From Tridacna crocea (lineage: Eukaryota; Mollusca; Bivalvia; Cardiida; Cardiidae): a DNA stretch of 64,000 bases. The stretch is from contig OX031056.1 of NCBI GenBank assembly GCA_943736015.1, forward strand, positions 67,793,277-67,857,276. Reading direction: 5' to 3'. The notes under the pieces are model-generated. The model saw nothing but the letters and a program-made list of their open reading frames with translations. It made no database searches and was not told the DNA's origin. How positions within the stretch are numbered: position 1 is the stretch's first letter; every line of letters starts with the position of its first letter. Of the stretch, positions 1 to 14,533 are shown piece by piece. The position numbers were made by a program, and so were the translations under genes.

Positions 1-442
1 TTCAGAGAAGAAGAATTTTTAAGAATTCCTTCATTTCTGTTTAGTGCAAGAAGCCCCCATTCACCAGAGCCATGTTTCTTGACGGATCACAATTTCACGA
101 ACAGTTTTTGAAAAGGGTCACCCAAGGAACATCTCTGTGAAATTATTTTAAAATCTGACCAGCGGTTTCAGAGGAGAAGATTTTTAAAGAATTTCCTAAA
201 AAATTCCATTTTGTTGCCATGGCAACCAGAGTTTTTGATGGAATCAAATTCTGTGAACAATTTTCAAAGAGGACCTCCCAAGGAACATTCCAGCCAAGTT
301 TGGTCCAAATCCGCCCAGGGGTTTAGGAGGAGTTGATGTTTAAAGAATTGTTGACGACGCACTGACGCACGACGGACGACGCACGACTGACACCGGGTGA
401 TCCTAAAAGCTCCCCTTGAGCACGTTGTGCTCAGGTGAGCTA
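1..442 (-). mobile_element. Helentron/HINE-like element, family 1, 5' part
   Basis: The minus strand begins at about 442 with TTAGCTCACCTGAGCAC, followed by a hairpin-forming tip (GAGCACAACGTGCTC). This is the same tip as the complete family-1 element at 39552. The body runs off the left edge and holds two diverged copies of a unit around the phrases 'agaagaattttt' and 'aaggaacat'. No coding potential was seen. Assignment to Helentron-type elements is inference from architecture. Confidence 0.6.
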
Positions 443-1297
443 AAAAGGAGAAAATGTTTATTGTCAGCATTTTTTTCTTTTGTATAAGAAGCCTTCTTTG
501 CCAGGTTGTTTAACTGTGGGATTGCTAGGTAAAGGGTTAAACTCATGGAAATGATTTGATTCACTCTCTGTGAAAAGGGGTTTTGATGCAGTTGCAAATT
601 GTATGACTTAGGTCGGCTGAGAATTCTACACAGGCTAACCTGGGTTAGTGCTTTCTGTCTTTTTCCGATTTTCTGCATATCTGGGGATCATTCCACCAAT
701 CAGTCATTTGTCAGCCAATGGATTTGACGGATGCATAATTGATTATCATACCTTTCTCACTGTGTTTTCAACCCATTTTAGGTCCTCTGAAGTGATTCCC
801 TTTTGAATTGTCATCTGAAAGTGCTTTGAATTTGGTCATGCGTTAAATTTTTCCTTTGGGAAAAACGAGTTTATGTGCTGAGCATGATAATTAAGCTTGA
901 ATGTTTTCTACTCTTCTACAGCCAATTCATGAGTCACATTTATTTTGTCATCTGCAAGTGCTTTCAGTTTGGACAAGTCTAAAATTTTGTTGTTTGGTAA
1001 AGCAGGGCTTACTTGATAAAACACACTCATGTTACAGAAAGAAGACCTTCATTCACATCTCAGTGAGTCCATCACAAGGTTTCTGATGTCAGCCATGATG
1101 ACTTCAATACCCGACCTGGATCTTTGTAAATTTCTAAATCCAAATGAGGTATACATTAGTAAGAGCATATTTTTGCGCACAATGGTCTTTTTTGTGCCTA
1201 AGTTATTACTATCAAACTTGGACATTCTATCAAGGAAGAAAACCCTTGCAAAATGGACAGATAACTCTCAACTAATTTTTAACCATACTGTTCTTTA
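443..1297. other. Intergenic stretch with MITE fragments only
   Basis: I see no exon here. Two broken copies of the TTAA MITE are recognisable: its terminal end GGTAAAGGGTTAA near 526-540, and a half copy at 899-1005 ending in a diverged GTTTGGTAAAG. The rest is AT-rich and unassigned. Confidence 0.5.
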
Positions 1298-1521
1298 TTA
1301 ACTCTTTGCCAAACAATCCCTGGTTTTAACGACCCAGAGGAAGAAGCCTTCTGAAAACATTGTGGGAAAAGAAGAAAATACTGGTAACCAGCATTTTCTC
1401 CTTTTCCCACAATGTTTTCTTCTTAAATCAAGTTTCAATTTTGAGTAATGTTTATTCTGTTGTATACAAATGCTTTCAATTTGGATGTGTCTAAAACTTT
1501 GTCGTTTGGTAAACAGGTAAA
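1298..1521 (+). mobile_element. TTAA palindromic MITE
   Basis: Starts TTAACTCTTTGCCAAACAATCC. The central palindrome lies around GCTGGTAACCAGC, with a TGTGGGAAAAG/CTTTTCCCACA stem. The right TTAA is eroded. I call copies plus when the CACACAATCCC-type end is on the left. Confidence 0.85.
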
Positions 1522-1663
1522 GTTCTAACAAAACCGACAATGCCAGTGCAGTCTTGCAATGGTATCTCCACACAGTACTTGTTTGTTCTGCAGCACTTTT
1601 TTTTTTCTTTTAAATTTTGACACAAAAGTGTTTATTTATACTTAACAATGTACTACACTATTT

Positions 1664-3327
1664 TTAGCTCCACTGGCCGAAGGCCAGCGGGCTTATGTCA
1701 TGGCCCATTGTCCGTCGTGCGTCCGTCTGTTAACTTTTTCTTTAAACATCTTCGCCTCTGAAACTACCCATCCAATTTTGATGAAACTTAACAGAAATGA
1801 TCCTGTCATGGTTCTCTTCAGAATTCCTAGAAAGAATTTAATTCCTTCAAAAACTCTGGTTGCCATGGCAACATAACTGAAAAATTTTGAAAATCTTTGA
1901 AAATCTTCTTGTCTGAAACCATAAGGCCTAGGGCGACCAAATTTGGCATGTAGCTTTATCTAATGGACCTCTACCAAGTTTCTTCAAATTATACTCCTGG
2001 GGTCAAAATTGGCCGCGCCCTGGGGGTCACAAGTTTTACATGGGCTTATTTAGGGAGAACTTTAAAATTCGTCTTCTACCTAGGCATAGGGCCTAGGCTA
2101 CCAAATTTGGCATGTAGTTTTATCTAGTGGACCTCTACCAACATTGTCCAAATTATAGCCCTGGGGTCAAAATTGGCCCCGCCCTGGGGGTAACTAGTTT
2201 TACATGGGCTTATATAGGGAGAACTTTAAAATTCTTCTTTCACCTAGCCATAGGGCCTAGGGCTACCAAATTTGGCATGTAGCTTTATCTAATGGACCTC
2301 TACCAAGAGTATCCAAATTATAGCCCAGGGGTCAAATTTGGCCCCGCCCCGGGGGGTAAAAGATTTTACATGGGCTTATATAGGGAAAACTTTCAAATCT
2401 TCTCGCACCTAGCTATAAGGGCTAGGGCTATCAAATTTTGCATGTAGCTTTATCTAGGGGGCCTCTACCAAGGGCACCTAAATTATATCCCTGGAGTAAA
2501 ATTTAGCCCTGTCCCAGGGGGTTACAAGTTTTACATGGGCTTATATAGGGAAACTTTAATAATCTACTCGTACATAGCCATAAGGCGTAGCGCTACCAAA
2601 TTTGGCGTGTAGCTTCTAATGGGCCTCTACCAAGAGAGCCCATATTTTAACTTTGGGGGTCAAGTTTGACCCCACTCCAGGGGTCACAAGTTTTACATTG
2701 GCTTTTATAGTGAAAACTTGATAAACCAGTCTCATTGGTCACATATTTTAGAGGGCCTTTTAATGATCAAACTTGTTTTACAGGGATTTTTATTGGGCAA
2801 GATTAAAAAATCTTCGTGTTTATAACCACACATTCTAGTTTCATGTTGCAGGACTGGTCTGGTGTCAAAATTGGCTCCATTCCAGGGATCACAAGTTTAA
2901 CATGGGCTTCAAAATATAGTCACTTTAATATTTAAACATTAATCAAGGGAAATAACTCTTTTAATGAAAGAAAGTTTGGTACTATTTACCGTACCTCCCT
3001 TGATTACTATCAAACTGCATTGATACATGATTGGTGCTAGACATTAAGTTTTTTGATAGAAATTTTTTTCAAGGAGTGTGATTCATTTTGATGCTAATAG
3101 TTATGCTCACATGAGGTGAATAATAAATTCAGAGTAAAGTTTCTATCATTTAGCTTATTTTTCCAAGGATTTTACCTTTCATGCTAATGAATTAATCTGC
3201 TTGTATTGCCTGACAGTGTTCATTGTTTTTGAAGGCCCTCTTTTTCATGGTCATGAACACTTCAATTTGTGTGGTAAAGGGTTAAAAAGCCAGTGGAGCG
3301 ATACAGGGCCATCATAGCCCTCTTATT
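1664..3327 (+). mobile_element. Helentron/HINE-like element, family 2, copy 1
   Basis: The left end is TTAGCTCCACTGGCCGAAGG, where TGGCC-GAA-GGCCA forms a hairpin. The matching inverted repeat GCCAGTGGAGC lies near the right end at 3290-3300, followed by GATACA, a hairpin (GGGCCATCATAGCCC) and TCTTATTT. The interior holds about five diverged tandem units of roughly 160 bp built around ACCAAATTTGGCATGTAG. A captured MITE end sits at 3266-3285. No coding sequence was seen. A second copy is at 42168-43810. Confidence 0.75.
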
Positions 3328-3335
3328 TGGTTGAT

Positions 3336-3994
3336 TTAACCCTTTACCAAACAATTAAATTTATCAAACATGAAAAACAAGGTCATTTAAAACACTGTGA
3401 GAAAAGGAGAAAATGCTGCCAGCATTTTCTCTTTTTCTCGCAATGTGTTTTTGTCCTGTCAGAGACAAATCTCACCATTTGAGCAGTAGCTGATTTGTTT
3501 TCGGTAAATTCTTTTGATTTAAACCGGTCTAGGATTAATTATTTGTTTACCCTTTCCTACACAATGACGACTTTTAATGACCCTGAGGAAGAAGCCTTTT
3601 GAAATATGTGAAAAGGAGAAAATGTTGGTAACCAGCATTTTGTCCTTTTTCCACAAAGTTTTCAACCCTATCAAAGAAAAATTGCACCATTTAAGCCACT
3701 TTGAAATTGTTGTTTGCAAATACTTTCACTTTGGATTGGTCAAAAATTTTGGGGCATGGTAAAGGGTTAACCCTTTACCACACAATCCAGACTTTTAACA
3801 CCTCTGTGAAAGAAGCCTTTTGAAAACATTGTGGAAAAAAGAGAAAATGCTGGTAACCAGCATTTTCTTTTTTTCCAACAATGTTTTCTTCCCTTCCTGA
3901 AACAAATTTCAATTCTTTAGTCACATTTATTTTCTCATCTGCAAATGCTTTGAATTGGACCAGTCCAAAAATTTGTCGTTTGGTAAAGAATTAA
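3336..3994 (+). mobile_element. Run of three TTAA palindromic MITEs
   Basis: Three plus-orientation copies: 3336-3538 (degenerate), 3545-3770 and 3767-3994. The last two share the TTAA at 3767-3770, so one inserted into the target site at the end of the other. The final copy ends 34 bases before the splice acceptor of the exon at 4029. Confidence 0.85.
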
Positions 3995-4028
3995 AAGATT
4001 AAAACTACTTCTATAATACTTCATCTAG

Positions 4029-4688
4029 GAGGTTACTTCAATGGAAACAGCATTAAAGTACATAGAGTTAGCATTTGGGAACATCAAAGACAGTACAGAG
4101 AGAGAGAGAATACAGCAAAGGTCTGGCAACATAACGCAAGATAAAGACAAAAAGGAGGATCCAATTCCCAGCACTAGATATACATCCACTACTGAAGAAT
4201 GCAATTTTATAAAATTTATAAACACGTTTAAGGATTTCAAAGTTACAGGACAATGCAAAAGCCGCAAGGAGACAGTTTGTGGGGTAAAGAAGGAAAACTG
4301 TGGAGTGTCTTTATCACCACCCACAAAGAAAAGAAAGCTTTTAAGTGATTCTTTAGAATGTAAATGTCGTTCTAACAATGAATTATCATCGTCAAATCAG
4401 AATCAAATATTGAGTGTAGAAAGCATAAACTTCTCTGATTATTTATCCTTGATAAATTTTGCGGGATCTGATATAGAAAGTTCTGCGGAAAATCGCTTGG
4501 ATAACACTCGAGATAATTCTATTTATGATGGTGGAGAGAATCATTCATCGGATACTTTCAGTATGTCCTATAAAAGTAACCGTGATCACAAGGAAACTTT
4601 TCTATATAGTGTTGTGAATGCCGTGTTAAATCCAAATGTGATTGAACAGATCTCAAGAAACATCTTGAATGCTAACAGAGGTCACTAG
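4029..4688 (+). CDS. Unrecognised protein, probable 3'-terminal coding exon
   Basis: An open frame of 215 codons from an ATG at 4041 to TAG at 4686-4688. The frame is also open for four codons upstream (E V T S) to a plausible splice acceptor, TTCATCTAG ending at 4028, so this is more likely a last exon than a whole gene. The product is polar, Ser/Asn/Lys rich and lacks membrane segments. A basic cluster PPTKKRKLL near residue 95 resembles a nuclear localisation signal, and Cys residues are scattered through residues 50-115. The last 25 residues (around FLYSVVNAVLNPNVIEQI) look like an amphipathic helix. A poly(A) signal lies 112 bases downstream of the stop. I do not recognise a family. Upstream exons were not found in the repeat-filled first 4 kb. 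Confidence 0.6.
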   Translation, partial: EVTSMETALKYIELAFGNIKDSTERERIQQRSGNITQDKDKKEDPIPSTRYTSTTEECNFIKFINTFKDFKVTGQCKSRKETVCGVKKENCGVSLSPPTKKRKLLSDSLECKCRSNNELSSSNQNQILSVESINFSDYLSLINFAGSDIESSAENRLDNTRDNSIYDGGENHSSDTFSMSYKSNRDHKETFLYSVVNAVLNPNVIEQISRNILNANRGH

Positions 4689-4800
4689 TTAAACCCTTGT
4701 AACACTAAGGAAAAGGAAAAAAAAAAGGTGCTGGTAACCGTTTCAAAGACAAATGTGAATATTTTCTATTATAGAAACTGAATAGAAGGTTTTGGAGATG

Positions 4801-4807
4801 AAATAAA
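4801..4807 (+). promoter_or_regulatory. Poly(A) signal after the 4029-4688 exon
   Basis: AAATAAA lies about 110 bases after the stop codon, just before a degenerate family-3 mobile element begins. The spacing fits a short 3'UTR. Confidence 0.45.
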
Positions 4808-4843
4808 TTTTGATCTTTAACCGAGAAAAAAATCCTCTCTTTT

Positions 4844-5575
4844 TTATATGCCTGAAGGGTCTTTTTGGTCCGTAGACCACATTTTTGTCCGGAGCATAAC
4901 TCAAAAAGTGTTTCAGGTATCATCTTGAAACTACATAGGTGGATAGATCTCATTAAGGAGAAGTGCAGTGCTCAAGAATCATAACTCTGCCCATCATATT
5001 TTTGGAGTTATTGCCATTTGTTGATTTTCATACTTAATTTTTGTTTGTTTTTACACTTTGAACTTAACAGTTTATAATCACAAGTTATATTTAGAATTGG
5101 ATGCCATTAGGGCGGCATACATGTTTTAGAAACATCTCTTGTTTTTTGAGTTATTGCCCTTTGTTAATTTTCAGTTTGAATTTTTGTCCAGGCCATAACT
5201 TCCAAACTATAAAAGGTATCAACTTGAAACTACAAACACTGATAGAACACATTATGGAAAAGTGCAGTGCACATGAACCATAACTCTGCCATCCTTCTGT
5301 CTGAGTTATTGCCCTTTTCACTTTGAATTTTTGTCTGGGCCATAATTTCTAAAATATAAAAGATATGATCTGGGAGTTTCAAAGACTAATAGAACACCTT
5401 GTGGATAAGAGCGATACACAAAATTTGTAACTTTGCCACCCTTATTTTTTTAGTTATTGTCCTTTAATATTTTTCACATATCATGGAGAATAACGACTCT
5501 TCATTCATGGCCCATCCATCAATGCAACTCATTTCACTGACAAGCCCCTCTGGGCGTATATGCGCCGCTCTTGTC
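4844..5575 (+). mobile_element. Degenerate Helentron/HINE-like element, family 3
   Basis: Diverged units around 'aactctgcc...gagttattgccctttgtt' match the 156-bp units of the complete element at 59681. The right end GGGCGTATATGCGCCGCTCTTGT keeps the family's inverted repeat, hairpin and CTCTTGT tail. Confidence 0.65.
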
Positions 5576-5849
5576 TTTCAAAGAGGTAAGGCAACACTCT
5601 AAGCTACATTTAAATTGTTGTCCACAAATAATTTGGTCTAGTCTGAAATTCGTTGTATGTTTAGGGGTTATCTCTACCACACGAGAAATTTTTAGACTGG
5701 TCCAAATTGTAAGCATTTGCAGACGACAAAATAAGGGCGACTCAAAAATAGAAATTTTGGGTGCATTCCCCGGCTCAGTAAATTACTTTACCACGATTCA
5801 TGATAGTCTTTGCAACAAGATTCATTCCTCTCCCTCCACTTACCATCGT

Positions 5850-6110
5850 CTCCATGTTGGTTAAGTGGGAAAGTAGCCAGTGCCTTGGAAAGAAAATTTT
5901 ATGGAGTACTGGTAAAAGAGACTCCAGGAAAGCATGGATAGGTGCACTGGCCACTGCTATATAACTGAAGTAATGTTGAAAATGGCGTACAATCACTCAC
6001 TGTTTTGACAATGGCTAAGTGGAAAAGCAGCCCGTAGGGTTGGAAGAATATTATGTAGGCAAAACTCCTAGGGAGGATGAATAGGTGCACTGGCTGCCAC
6101 CATATAACTG
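5850..6110 (+). repeat. Two tandem SINE 3' bodies
   Basis: Two head-to-tail copies of a body running from 'aagtggaaaagcagcc' through 'ggataggtgcactggc' to 'atataactgaa'. The same body follows a tRNA-like head in the minus-strand SINE at 6446-6746. The tRNA head is missing here. Confidence 0.6.
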
Positions 6111-6217
6111 AACTGTTAACAAGTTAACCCAAGTCTGCGGTCTGCATCCTGTGCTCCAACTTTCTTGAACTTTGCCAGCTGATCGATTGATTGATTGAAG
6201 GATTGATTGTATGGTGT

Positions 6218-6444
6218 TTAAGCCTTACCAAACAACAAAATTTTGGCCTGGTGCAAATTGAAAGTGTTTGCAGAAAACAAAATGAATGTGACTAAAGAAA
6301 TAAAATTTTGTTTTCGGAAAGGAAGAAAACATTGTGGGAAAAGGAGAAAATGCTGGTTACCAGCATTTTCTCCTTTTCCCACAATGTTTTCAAAAGCCTT
6401 CTTTCACTAGGGTGCTAAGTCATAATTGTGTGGTAAACGGTTAA
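6218..6444 (-). mobile_element. TTAA palindromic MITE
   Basis: Complete, with TTAA at both ends. The palindrome centre is GCTGGTTACCAGC (single central T, minus orientation), and both arms read GAAAACATTGTGGGAAAAGG in complement. Confidence 0.92.
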
Positions 6445-6445
6445 A

Positions 6446-6746
6446 GCCATTTTCAGCATTATTTCAGTTACATGTATATCGTGCCAGCCAATGCACCTAT
6501 CCATGCATTCCTGGAGTTTCTTTCAGTACTTCATAGTTTTCTTTACAATTTTCTTTCCAAGCCACTGGCTGCTTTCCCACATGATCATTGTTGAAACAAT
6601 TGCCAGTGGTAGGGGAGGAATGAATCCAGTCCTTATCAGTCCTTAGAAAAAAATTGGCCGAGCCAGGGATCGAAGGGTGGTATCTAACCCTGAACCCCTT
6701 GCTCTCAAATCCTGCTTGCTACCAACTGAGCTTCTGTGACTCGGCG
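6446..6746 (-). mobile_element. tRNA-derived SINE
   Basis: Read on the minus strand, the head (6746 down to about 6655) has a box A-like AGCTCAGTTGGTAGC and a box B-like CTTCGATCCCTGG, as in a tRNA gene. The body contains 'ggataggtgcattggc' and ends 'gctgaaaatggcttt'. It is not a functional tRNA because the cloverleaf is not maintained. Confidence 0.7.
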
Positions 6747-6829
6747 CCAGTCAATGGAAACCATGCTTTGGTTATCCTCATTGTTTAAAAAAAGTGTTTT
6801 TTCAAGGGTAGAAAACCATTGTTTATAGT

Positions 6830-7026
6830 TTAACCCTTTACCACACAATCCCAACTTTTAAACAACCCGGAGATAGAGCCTTTAGAAAACAGGGAAAAGG
6901 AGCAAATGCTAGTAACCAGCATTTTCTCCTTTTCCCACAATGTCTTCAATCCTGTTTGTAACAAATTTCCATTATTGAATTACATTTATTTTCAATTTTG
7001 AAGTCTACAATTTTGTTGTTAAAGGG
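6830..7026 (+). mobile_element. TTAA palindromic MITE, right end eroded
   Basis: Starts TTAACCCTTTACCACACAATCC. The palindrome is partly deleted on the left arm (AGGGAAAAGGAG), and the last bases before AAAGGG are lost. Confidence 0.85.
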
Positions 7027-7029
7027 TCA

Positions 7030-7260
7030 TACCTTCTTGAACATTTAGTTGTTGTGGCCAGTACACTTACCCATGCTTTCCTAGAATTCTTCCAAGCTCT
7101 AACCAGTACCAACAAAATATTTCCTCCGATCTACTAGCTGTTTTCCTACACTTGTGTCAAAACAATGGTCAGCAGCCAGTGGGTGAGGAATGAAACTGCC
7201 ACAGTGACTATAATCAATCCTTGGAAAACAAATGCTAGAAAGGAACCAGCAGCCACATTC
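7030..7260 (-). repeat. SINE fragment (same family as 6446-6746)
   Basis: The minus strand carries the body with 'agcatgggtaagtgtactggc' followed by a degraded head. No box B was found. Confidence 0.5.
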
Positions 7261-7397
7261 TCAAATCCTTCAGGCCATTGACCAAGGTACATGGGCATGG
7301 TAAAAGCCTTTTGGAAAAGGAGAAAATGCTCACATGTACATGTAGTTTCCAGATTTTTCTCCTTTGCTCCAACCTTTTTCATTTTTTCAAAAACCTT

Positions 7398-7605
7398 TTA
7401 ACTCTTTACCAAACAAAAATATTTTAAGACTGGTCCAAATTGAAAGAATGCAGAGGACAAAATAAATGTGACCAAACTGAAAGAATGGAAATTTGTTTTA
7501 TGAAGGAAAGAAAACATTGTGGGAAAAGAAAATGCTGGTTACCAGCATGTCCTTTTTCCACATTGCTCTCAAAAGGCTTCCTTCACAGGTGTAAGAAAGG
7601 GTTAA
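7398..7605 (-). mobile_element. TTAA palindromic MITE
   Basis: TTAA at both ends and centre GCTGGTTACCAGC. The right arm carries a deletion (CATGTCCTTTTTCC). It shares its right TTAA with the next MITE. Confidence 0.88.
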
Positions 7606-8556
7606 CCCATTACCACACAACCCCTACTTCTGACACCTCTGAGGAAGAAGTCTTTTGAAAACACTGGGAAAAGGAGATAATGCTGGTAACCAGCATTTTC
7701 TCCTTTTCCCAGTGTTTTCTACCCTTCCCAGAACAAATTTCAATTTTTCAGTCACCAGGGTTTTCCATGACGCACAAATCCTGCGTCATTGACGCAATTT
7801 TAATTCAAATGACCCCCAAAATAAATGACAGTGCATCATCGGTGACGCAACTTTCCAAAATCTAAATAATGTATGAAGTTGAATGAAGCGTCATAATTCC
7901 AAGCCTGTTCTTGCTTCAATGTCAGACGAACACCGTTCCTTTTTAACTACAGGGTTTATTTTAGATAAAAGTGGTTTTCCGGTAATTTATTTATAGAATA
8001 AGACTGGTTTACGCATTATTGCCGAAATGTATATTAGACACGTCATAAATATGGGCCCAGTCAAAGTCGTGGTTTGGTTCTCTGTATTTCATAGCATTTT
8101 TTAAACGACTTCCGGTATATAAATGTACACATTACCAGTCTGTGCTGTTAGCGGAAAAATAATGTTATGACGAAGAAAACTGTAGCACTCTTCTATCGTC
8201 TGCTCCCTACAGCTGCCGATCAAGCCACTTCACGCAATGATTCAGGCGAAAATGTTTGGTCTGTCAAAAAGTGACATCGGCCTTTCCGTCAGAAATGATC
8301 GACCGACTTTTCAATCTCGGAAGTTGGTGTTTAAAAGGTAAAATGCATTATAAATCGTGATTGAAGTTGATGACGAGGAAATCCATATTTTTGACCCCCA
8401 AAATTTATGAAATGACCCGCAACTAATAAGGAAGGGGGTCACAATGACCCCCAATTTTCAAAGCCGAGGGAAAACCCCGAGTCACCTTTATTTTGTCGTC
8501 TGCAAATGCTTTCAATTTGAACCAGTCTAAAATTTTGTCGTGTGATAAAGAGTTAA
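7602..8556 (+). mobile_element. TTAA palindromic MITE split by a nested element
   Basis: The left part (7602-7756) runs from TTAACCCATTACCACAC through the palindrome to 'tcagtcacc'. The right part (8480-8556) resumes with 'agtcacctttattttgtcgtctgc' and ends AAAGAGTTAA. The 723 bases between are a nested hAT-like element. Confidence 0.85.
7757..8479. mobile_element. hAT-like non-autonomous element nested in a MITE
   Basis: The ends are AGGGTTTTCC and GGAAAACCCCG, giving imperfect terminal inverted repeats. AGTCACC is duplicated on both sides (7750-7756 and 8480-8486), giving a 7-8 bp target duplication. No transposase frame was seen. The hAT assignment rests on the duplication length and the CAGGG-like tip. 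Confidence 0.7.
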
Positions 8557-8675
8557 ATTTTGCATTGTGCCATAAGGGAATATTATAACCCTTACTAGGT
8601 AATATTAAAGTACAGCCTCAGAGGGTAAAATATTACAACAGATAATCATAAAATTAAAGATTTTAATGAATTTCC

Positions 8676-8681
8676 TTTATT
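8676..8681 (-). promoter_or_regulatory. Poly(A) signal of the H3.3 gene
   Basis: The plus strand TTTATT gives AATAAA on the minus strand, about 515 bases downstream of the H3.3 stop codon. It is the best candidate I found for the end of a polyadenylated H3.3 message. I saw no replication-type histone stem-loop before it. Confidence 0.45.
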
Positions 8682-9195
8682 TTTTTTTGTCAAAGGTATA
8701 TAACATAAAAAAAAAAAATTAAAACTGAAAATGTTCTTTTTTTTTTTTTGTATTAGCAAAAACATTATGATCCAAAATTTTCCAGCTTCTTATTTTTGAA
8801 AGTATTCATGAAGAAAGAAAAAAACCCAAAACTTCTTTTTAGACAGAGAAAGGAAAGTCACATAGAATACACACACAACAGTTATATATCCACAATAAAA
8901 AATAATTTCCATGATAAATTTCCCCTGAATTCTGCTGTAGGTAAAACTGCAAAATGTTTAAAAATCTGTCTGTATGATAGAAAAGTTTTTGAAGGATGAA
9001 TTGTCTGTAGTATTGAGGTTCTAAAAGGCTGCAACATTAAAAGAAATACCACAATCGAGGAAATAATCCAAACTTTTCTGTATGGTCATACTTCTGTACC
9101 AAAATGGCTATGGTCTTTGAGATGAAACTTTGTACAATGCACTTCTCAATTGACATTGAAAAAAGAATGAGGATTGAGTGAAAGTCACAAGATGA

Positions 9196-12554
<3,359 letters not shown>

Positions 12555-13029
12555 TCAGTGTCATATAAAAAAGACATTAAAGTATCACATGAATACATCA
12601 AAGTCGGTCAGGCAGCTGCATACACTGTCATCATCTTAGGAAAAACCCACTTGGCCATTCTTAGTAACCGGAAGCTGTTCTATTTATAGAACGATCACAA
12701 AAGAATATCGAGAAAATCGATAACATGACTAAAACAAAACCTAATTATTTCACATAATTCTCTTAACCAATGTCAATGATCTATAGAGCTTACTACATGT
12801 GATATGTTCACAACAATATGCACTAAAAACGTTTTAACAATCATTACTTAGTTATGAAAATGGCGGTTGAAGACGATCGAAAAAAATATGTGGTTAACAA
12901 CTGTAAACTGCATTTAGTGAATGGCTGACACCTACGTTTTTACTCAAAACAATTAACAGTACTTTTAAAACAATATATTTCCCAACATAATCGAGTTTTA
13001 ATAGATAATTAGTATGTCTTCATTCTTAC

Positions 13030-13190
13030 CTTCTTTCTGTTACTCGAAACAAGCGGGTAATCTAATCGGATTGAATTCTGGGTTGTGAACTCTTGATAGT
13101 CATACGTCAGAAATTGGTATTTCAATGATTGGTGAAATTTTACCGAGTGTTGATTGGCTAAAAATAACGACATTCTATTGGTCAATAATG
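13030..13190 (-). other. H3-3: H3.3 5'UTR exon (upstream limit inferred)
   Basis: A consensus donor, AAAG|GTAAGAAT, lies on the minus strand at 13030/13029. It gives a 493-base first intron ending just before the ATG exon. The start of transcription, near 13190, is inferred from the TATA-like motif at 13218-13223 and is not proven. Confidence 0.5.
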
Positions 13191-13240
13191 CCGCAAAGCT
13201 TCCTTATGATTGGTCAATTTATAAGAGATTCTATTGGTCA
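13100..13240 (-). promoter_or_regulatory. H3.3 promoter with six CCAAT boxes
   Basis: Read on the minus strand, CCAAT occurs at 13233-13237, 13209-13213, 13177-13181, 13153-13157, 13128-13132 and 13113-13117. A TATAAA lies at 13218-13223 and a CRE-like TGACGTA near 13103-13109. All six CCAAT boxes share one orientation. CCAAT binds NF-Y in animals. Some boxes lie downstream of the TATA-like motif, so the real start could be nearer 13100 with all boxes upstream. Confidence 0.6.
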
Positions 13241-13822
13241 ATTTTTCAATCCGTTTTACCGTTGAAGCTCTGGGTAAAAATTTTCGAGCTGAAGTTGGAT
13301 AGAGACTTGATCTAACATGTTCTATCATCGGAGAAACTTTGATTCATAGAATTTTTTACGTTTTCTCTTTTGATTAATCAGATCTATGATCGAACTTATT
13401 TACAGTCACGAGGCTACTCGATTAATTAAACATAGATCTAAACATTTTATAACCGTACAATTTTTTTCTATTCCATAGATCTACTTTCAAAGTCATTGGC
13501 TGTTTCTATAATTTGATAAGCACTAGATCTACTAAACGTGCAGACTTTTTTTCAAAATTTATGTGGAATCTAGTTGATTTTACTGATTTTACTTCACTGA
13601 TTGTTCAGAAAGTCCGGAAGGTGAGAAATTATAGGTTAAGGTAGATCAACTCATTTGACATTTAGTCCATTTTTTCCCGAGCCGATGCTCACTAAAGATC
13701 ACATGGTCTAGCTGTGCTTGACGGACAGGACAGGCTATTAGATCATTTGCACGGGAGGCTATGCTTCATTTGCAATACACATAAACTTGATAGAGTTGCT
13801 TCCCTTGAATCAAGATAAAGAG
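13241..13822. other. Upstream flank of H3.3
   Basis: AT-rich, with repeated AGATCTA/TAGATCT words between 13310 and 13560. No exon or mobile element was recognised. Confidence 0.4.
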
Positions 13823-14533
13823 ATATATATATGTCGTAGTCCAAACTGGAATCTAGGCAGATCCGGAATCTGCCTAGACCAAATTGGAATTCTATTATGG
13901 TCCAGACCAAATTAGAATTCTACTTTGGTCTAGACGGATTCCAGATCTGCCTAGACCAAATTAGGATTCCAGTTTGGCTAGGCAGATCCAGAATCTGCCT
14001 AGACCAAATTGGAATTTTTAATTTAAACTCAAAAATAAAAGGGGTTGCTCATCAGAAATTCAAAGTAAGACTTAGTGTTGAATGTTTTGCATTTTAGCAG
14101 GAAAAAATGTAGGAAGTGGAGCAAATGGGGAAAAAAAAGATAATGCTTTAACTAGAAATACATCTTAGTTGTAAACATATGTGGATCTGTTTGATTAATA
14201 GAAAGAAATAATCCAATAATAAAGTAGTAAGCACTGTTGGAAAAGGAGATTTTTTTTTTTTTTGTAATTTCATAAGAATTCTACCACAGCGTTGTATTTG
14301 TAAACCTGTTTTATTTTTTTTTTGCAGGACTGATATTGTCAAAATGAGAAAAATGATTAATAAATCTGGTAGAAATTATGATGGGAAAAGGAGAATCATT
14401 CATACTGTATTTTCTTTATATCTTTTCCCAATAAATGGTAATTTATAATATGTGATGGGTCAACCTATCTACCTGGCACAAGTATAATTATGATGTGTGA
14501 AGACCAGTGAAAGTTGAAATTGTGAAAATATTG

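Noticed and set aside
1664-3327. Classical Helitron with TC start and CTRR end
   Set aside because: The end after the hairpin is TCTTGTT or TCTTATT, not CTRR, and the start is TTAG. The asymmetric inverted repeats fit Helentron-type elements better.
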